A DNA stretch of 18,104 nt, from contig QIAR01000166.1 in assembly GCA_003225595.1 (NCBI GenBank), forward strand, positions 1-18,104, written 5' to 3'. Both the position numbers and the translations under genes were made by a program. Below are positions 15,337 to 18,104 of this stretch, in pieces; position 1 is the stretch's first letter, and every line of letters begins with the position of its first letter. A model generated the notes under the pieces. It was not told the DNA's origin. It did no database searches and saw only the letters and a list, made by a program, of their open reading frames with translations. Source of the stretch: Acidobacteriota bacterium. GTDB lineage: Bacteria > Acidobacteriota > Terriglobia > Terriglobales > Acidobacteriaceae.

Positions 15337-15621
15337 ATGCAAGCCGTAACGGGAGTCTTTTCCTTCCGAGCCGATGCGGAACGCGCCGTAGGGAATTTGC
15401 GATCCACTGGTGTGCCCGCCAACAAAATCACGCTATTGATTCCTGAAAATGTCAAGAAAGAATTGGAGTCGGTGCCCGTTGATGCTGCGGAGCAACCCGG
15501 CATGGGAAACGCGGTTGGTGCCGTCGTTGGCGCTGCTGCTGGGCTGTCAGGTGGAAGTCTGGTAATGGCCGCTGTCGTACCCGGAGTTGGGCCGGTCACA
15601 GCGGTTGGGCTGCTGGGTGCG
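15337..15621 (+). pseudogene. 5' fragment of a glycine-zipper general-stress-type protein
   Basis: About 95 residues: an N-terminal alpha/beta domain (VTGVFSFRADAERAVGNLRS, TGVPANKITLLIPENVKKEL), then EQPGMG and a Gly/Ala-rich hydrophobic zipper (AVGAVVGAAAGLSGGSLVMA, VVPGVGPVTAVGLLGA). This is the architecture of small membrane-associated stress proteins annotated as general stress or DUF1269-like, with an N-terminal SPOR/ferredoxin-like fold. Homology ends near 15621; the remaining open frame to 15873 is antisense of the PPOX gene. Full-length relatives continue for roughly 60-100 more residues. The start ATG 15337 has only a weak ribosome site. Confidence 0.6.
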
Positions 15622-15824
15622 ATGGAGAGCGAGACACGCGGGTCACGCCGGGTGTTCTTCGCCTTAAGCGAGCCTTCCCCGGTACAGATCAGGATGCGAT
15701 CTCCTTCACGACCCACCCAGATGGGGACACTCTGCGGTGAGCCATCGGGCATCAGGGTGGCGAGATGGGCGAAGTTGGGTGCGTCGAGCAAAGCTCTGAT
15801 TTCGTCGGAGAGTGGAATCGCCAT
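15618..15824 (-). pseudogene. 5' fragment of a PPOX-class (F420/FMN) oxidoreductase
   Basis: About 69 residues match the N-terminal half of the split beta-barrel PPOX family (pyridoxamine-phosphate-oxidase-like, F420-dependent type): LSDEIRALLDAPNFAHLATL, SPQSVPIWVGREGDRILICT, GSLKAKNTRRDPRVSLSI. Such enzymes are normally 130-150 residues and bind F420 or FMN at a dimer interface. The second half, with the rest of the cofactor site, is missing. From 15617 downward the minus-strand frame, open to 15204, is only antisense of the stress-protein fragment. The start ATG is at 15824 with AAGGA some bases upstream. Confidence 0.8.
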
Positions 15825-15947
15825 GACGACCGTCCTTGGCGGAAATGTTGAACAAATCTATCACGTCAATTAGTCCTGGCGTCGGAACCGCTTAACCCGG
15901 CTCGGCGCTTCGCCGCTTAGGACAGTCGTGCACGACTCCAACTTCAG

Positions 15948-16388
15948 TTACTCCGCCAACACTACCTCGAACGCCCCGGTCTTATCGCGCATCACTCCGA
16001 TGGCGGTGAGAATCCGCCCCACCGCAATCACGGGCCAGAACATCCAGTATTTGCGCCGCACCATTGCCATTGCACGCTCGTGCTCGGCACGGTCAGCAAG
16101 GAAACGTGCCGTGCCGTCGAACGTCTCAGCGCCGATGGACAGTTTGACTCGTGGTGTTTTCTGGACATTGCGCACCCATTGGCGATTCACGTTCGCGGTG
16201 CCGATATAAACCTTGTCACCGTCTACCACAAACCAGACCGTCACATCGTAGGGCTTCCCCGTTTTGCGTCCGTAATGGGTCAAGGTCAAGGTCTGTCTAG
16301 CCGCTACCGCCTTCAGTCGCGCCAGTGCATTTGCCGTCGAACGTCTCAGCGCCGATGGACAGTTTGACTCGTGGTGTTTTCTGGACAT
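15948..16388 (-). pseudogene. Deazaflavin (F420)-dependent nitroreductase with damaged 5' end
   Basis: Residues from ALARLKAVAARQTLTLTHYG to the stop codon (about 126) match the nitroreductase/deazaflavin-dependent oxidoreductase (Ddn-like) family: GRKTGKPYDVTVWFVVDGDK, YIGTANVNRQWVRNVQKTPR, VKLSIGAETFDGTARFLADR and the C-terminal MRDKTGAFEVVLAE. The body is intact. However, upstream of codon 20 (base 16331) the DNA is a second copy of the gene's own interior (16112-16223) read in another frame. The first 19 residues from ATG 16388 are therefore not native and this start has no ribosome site. The native start codon and promoter are lost, so expression is doubtful. It is in the same orientation as the neighbouring PPOX fragment, another split-barrel flavin/F420 enzyme. 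Confidence 0.78.
16112..16223. repeat. Direct repeat, copy A (inside the nitroreductase gene)
   Basis: 112 bases, identical to 16332-16442 except for one missing base (CCGATATAAACC versus CCGTATAAACC). This is the native copy, encoding the TANVNRQWVRNVQKTP part of the nitroreductase on the minus strand. Confidence 0.93.
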
Positions 16389-16442
16389 TGCGCACCCATT
16401 GGCGATTCACGTTCGCGGTGCCGTATAAACCTTGTCACCGTC
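16332..16442. repeat. Direct repeat, copy B (replaces the nitroreductase 5' end)
   Basis: 111-base near-exact copy of 16112-16223, offset 220 bases, in the same orientation. It abuts the native nitroreductase coding sequence at 16331 and the Nudix gene at 16442/16443, and it supplies the last two bases of the Nudix stop codon. Confidence 0.93.
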
Positions 16443-16980
16443 AATTGAATTTCCTAAACGGGGTAGTAGTGATGATGTATTCCAATAGTTCAAAAGTCGG
16501 GATATCCCTTAGTTGGGGAAGCGACGGGTATAAATATGAGTAGAACAGTGCTGAGAAGAGAGAATCGATTTCCCCGGTGTAGTGCTCAGGAGAGAGCACG
16601 CCTCCACGGAGGAGAATGTATTGACTTAGGGCAAGCCGGGTTTCAAACAGGATGTGTTCTGGCAAGGTCGACAAGTCAAAAAAACGAGCGTCAGCACCGT
16701 CGCGCAGCTGGTCCTTACAATTGTCGTGGACGATGAATACCGTCGCATGCATTGCGACTCTGTCTAGTGTATACACGCTCGAACCTACCTCTATGTTGAG
16801 GGCATATTGTTGATAGAATTCTAGTTTTAGTGCTTTATGGAACGCTTCGCCGGGTTGAACTTCGCGGCCGGGTAGCGATCACAGCCTGCTCATGTGGTTG
16901 TCGAGGGGCGGTGTACGTGTCAGTAGTACGCGGCCCTGGTCCTCTAAAAGGACTCCCCAAACATAGTTGGGAGGTGTCAT
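16441..16980 (-). pseudogene. Degenerate Nudix-family gene with in-frame TGA at the conserved Trp
   Basis: From ATG 16980, with AGGAAA 4 bases upstream (16985-16990), the frame reads MTPPNYVWGVLLEDQGRVLL, then TRTPPLDNHMSRL, TGA (16881-16879), and on in the same frame SLPGREVQPGEAFHKALKLE and FYQQYALNIEVGSSVYTLDR, to a TGA at 16443-16441. With the TGA read as Trp this is a 179-residue Nudix fold with the classic W-x-LPG before the Nudix box. The box itself is degraded: PGREVQPGE...LEFYQQYAL has QQ where catalytic Nudix enzymes have EE, Leu for Arg and Ala for Gly, so metal-dependent hydrolysis is not expected. DGADARFFDLSTLPEHILFE matches the usual C-terminal Nudix strand/helix. The end is cut by repeat copy B. 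The DNA is visibly more A+T rich than its neighbours. Confidence 0.7.
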
Positions 16981-17411
16981 ATTGTTTCCTGAAGTGATCG
17001 GGCCGCCGCCCGTTTCCAGTTCTGTGGACGCGTCGATTCGGAATCGTGGCCGACCGACTTAAATCAGAATTTCCTTTTACACTTTGAAAACGGGGACCAT
17101 TGTATCCCCTCCTCGCCTGTTCGCGACGGTTGAGATTTTGGAGTACTACGAAAGGTTTGCGATCTGACACTTCCGCTTCCGCAATCTTTTGGAGCAGTGC
17201 TCGTTAGGCTTGCCTCTCTTGGAACCTGAACTTGGATTTCACCCCACAATCTCCATAATCTTGCCGGAAACCACCAGGTAACTGAGATCTGATCCCGCCC
17301 CGTCCCCGGCGCACGCACGCCCACAGCGGGTCCCAGATATTACTAGTTAGTTACTATGGAGACCGGTTTCAGATCGCTCTACCTCCTATCCCGTCAACGA
17401 AGCCGCCGGAC
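16981..17411. other. 430 bases without a recognisable gene
   Basis: ORFs here on both strands lack recognisable motifs. The minus strand has AGGAGG (17108-17113) seven bases before an ATG at 17100, but that frame stops after seven codons. The 16985-16990 AGGAAA belongs to the Nudix start. The right edge (from about 17412) is the end of the ISNCY-like element. Confidence 0.4.
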
Positions 17412-17417
17412 CTTGTC

Positions 17418-17462
17418 GTTAGCACATGATATGTCCGGTTGAGTTAGCAAGTGATGTGTCCG
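17418..17462 (+). repeat. Two imperfect 20-base iterons at the end of the ISNCY-like element
   Basis: GTTAGCACATGATATGTCCG (17418-17437) and GTTAGCAAGTGATGTGTCCG (17443-17462) differ at three positions and are 25 bases apart, just upstream of the transposase start. They probably mark the transposase-binding end of the element. Confidence 0.6.
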
Positions 17463-17489
17463 CTTTGCAGGCGGCGAGGGTAGGAGACC

Positions 17490-17908
17490 ATGCGGAGCAT
17501 GGTTTCCTACACGAAGGCCGCGACGGAGCGGGCGATGAAAGTACAGGAAGTGATTTTGCGGGCTATGGCCAAGAAGATCACCTGGTGGCAAGCGGCGGAG
17601 ATTATCGGCATCAGTGATCGGCACATGCGGCGCTGGCGGGAGCGCTACGAAGAGTTCGGCTTCCGCGGGCTGTTTGACCGGGGGCGGGGAATGCCTTCGC
17701 CGAAGCGGTTCCGGCGGCGGTGGTGGAGCGGGTGCTGGAACTGTACCGGGAGAAGTATTTCGATCTGAACCTTCGGCATTTTCACGAGAAGCTGAGGGGC
17801 GAGCACCAGATCGCACTCAGCTACAGCTGGGTGAAGGGCGTGCTGCAAGGCGCAGGACTGGTGGCGCGGGGACGGAAGCGCGGGGTGCACCGCAAACGGC
17901 GACCGCGG
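17490..17908 (+). pseudogene. ISNCY-like transposase, frameshifted and 3'-truncated
   Basis: From ATG 17490 (GGAG a few bases upstream) the frame reads VSYTKAATERAMKVQEVILR, then a helix-turn-helix (KKITWWQAAEIIGISDRHMR, RWRERYEEFGFRGLFDRGRG). One G is missing near 17708, after MPSPKR. In the shifted frame the protein continues VPAAVVERVLELYREKYFDL, NLRHFHEKLRGEHQIALSYS and RGRKRGVHRKRRPRR. This is the N-terminal third of transposases annotated as ISNCY family. The DDE catalytic core, which follows in full-length relatives, is absent because the sequence switches to an IS3-type gene in antisense at 17906-17911. It is inactive. Confidence 0.82.
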
Positions 17909-18104
17909 CGGACGATAGCCAAGCGCCGAATGCAAGCGCTGCTGGTTGTAGATTTTCTCCAGGAACTTCCCGATCCAAGCCTTGGCTTCCTCGAGGTTGC
18001 GGTACTCGGCGCGGTAGACTTCCTCGTATTTGAGAGTCTTAATGAAACTTTCCGCTTGGGCATTGTCGTACGGCGTTGCCAAGCGGCTCATGCTGATGCG
18101 AATG
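17906..18104 (-). pseudogene. IS3-family transposase (OrfB) C-terminal part, truncated
   Basis: The minus-strand frame is open at the right edge of the window and reads RISMSRLATPYDNAQAESFI, KTLKYEEVYRAEYRNLEEAK and FLEKIYNQQRLHSALGYRPP. This is the end of the rve integrase core of IS3-type OrfB, including the catalytic Glu in AQAESFIKTLK. The ATG at 18091 is internal. The real C-terminus, normally some 10-15 residues after GYRPP, is replaced by antisense of the ISNCY-like transposase. The rest of the gene lies beyond the window. Confidence 0.85.

Noticed and set aside
17077..17100. AGGAGG plus ATG seven-codon ORF (MVPVFKV) upstream of the Nudix gene
   Set aside because: A strong ribosome site, but the peptide is too short and featureless to call a leader peptide, and it is about 100 bases from the Nudix start.
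17394..17816. 140-codon Pro-rich minus-strand ORF over the ISNCY-like transposase
   Set aside because: Antisense of transposase coding sequence with typical high-GC shadow composition.
1..18104. CRISPR array, tRNA, rRNA or riboswitch
   Set aside because: No regularly spaced repeats, no cloverleaf-like or rRNA signature and no recognisable riboswitch core were seen on reading both strands.

Overview
The window looks like a chromosomal piece of a Gram-negative soil bacterium, most likely an Acidobacteriota (Terriglobia/Koribacter-like) genome. The signs are the moderately high G+C, an outer-membrane barrel protein, an AsmA-type envelope protein, a GH9 glycanase, a BrxA/BrxB-type bacilliredoxin, a family 5 uracil-DNA glycosylase and many DUF-like secreted proteins. 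The taxonomic call is inferred from gene content, not from a marker gene.

Left part (1-7143) is ordinary and intact. It holds the C-terminal part of a GH9 glycoside hydrolase, glgC (ADP-glucose synthesis), a family 5 uracil-DNA glycosylase, a porin-like outer-membrane protein, murB (convergent with the porin), a bacilliredoxin, and a papain-family (C1) protease on the minus strand. A strong hairpin separates the convergent bacilliredoxin and protease. A second hairpin with the same arm sequence follows the GH9 gene.

Middle part (7648-9475) is a scrapyard. It has the first ~87 codons of an M20 amidohydrolase, joined tail-to-tail to the 5' part of a minus-strand two-ORF unit with a perfect Shine-Dalgarno. 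Next come a response-regulator receiver domain lacking its N-terminus, an internally deleted IS5-type element, and a decayed duplicate of the promoter/leader region of the next gene. The next genes, 9425-14212, are intact: a 979-residue AsmA-like protein, a secreted protein of unknown function with a possible leaderless promoter, and a small periplasmic helical-repeat protein with a clear terminator.

Right part (14400-18104) is again mosaic. It contains a frameshifted ECF sigma-factor C-terminus, a tiny Pro/Glu-rich protein, an orphan 3' coding fragment, a truncated glycine-zipper stress-type protein joined tail-to-tail to a truncated PPOX/F420-type oxidoreductase, and a deazaflavin-dependent nitroreductase whose 5' end is replaced by a copy of its own interior. 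It continues with a degenerate Nudix gene carrying an in-frame TGA exactly where the family has Trp, then a frameshifted ISNCY-like transposase fused tail-to-tail with an IS3-type transposase end that runs out of the window.

No complete novel multi-gene system is evident. The most interesting items are the UGA-interrupted Nudix gene, the two-ORF minus-strand unit at 7909-8165, the duplicated AsmA leader, and the repeated pattern of inverted, tail-to-tail junctions between truncated genes. That pattern is either a rearrangement hot spot or an assembly/amplification artefact, and read mapping would separate the two.
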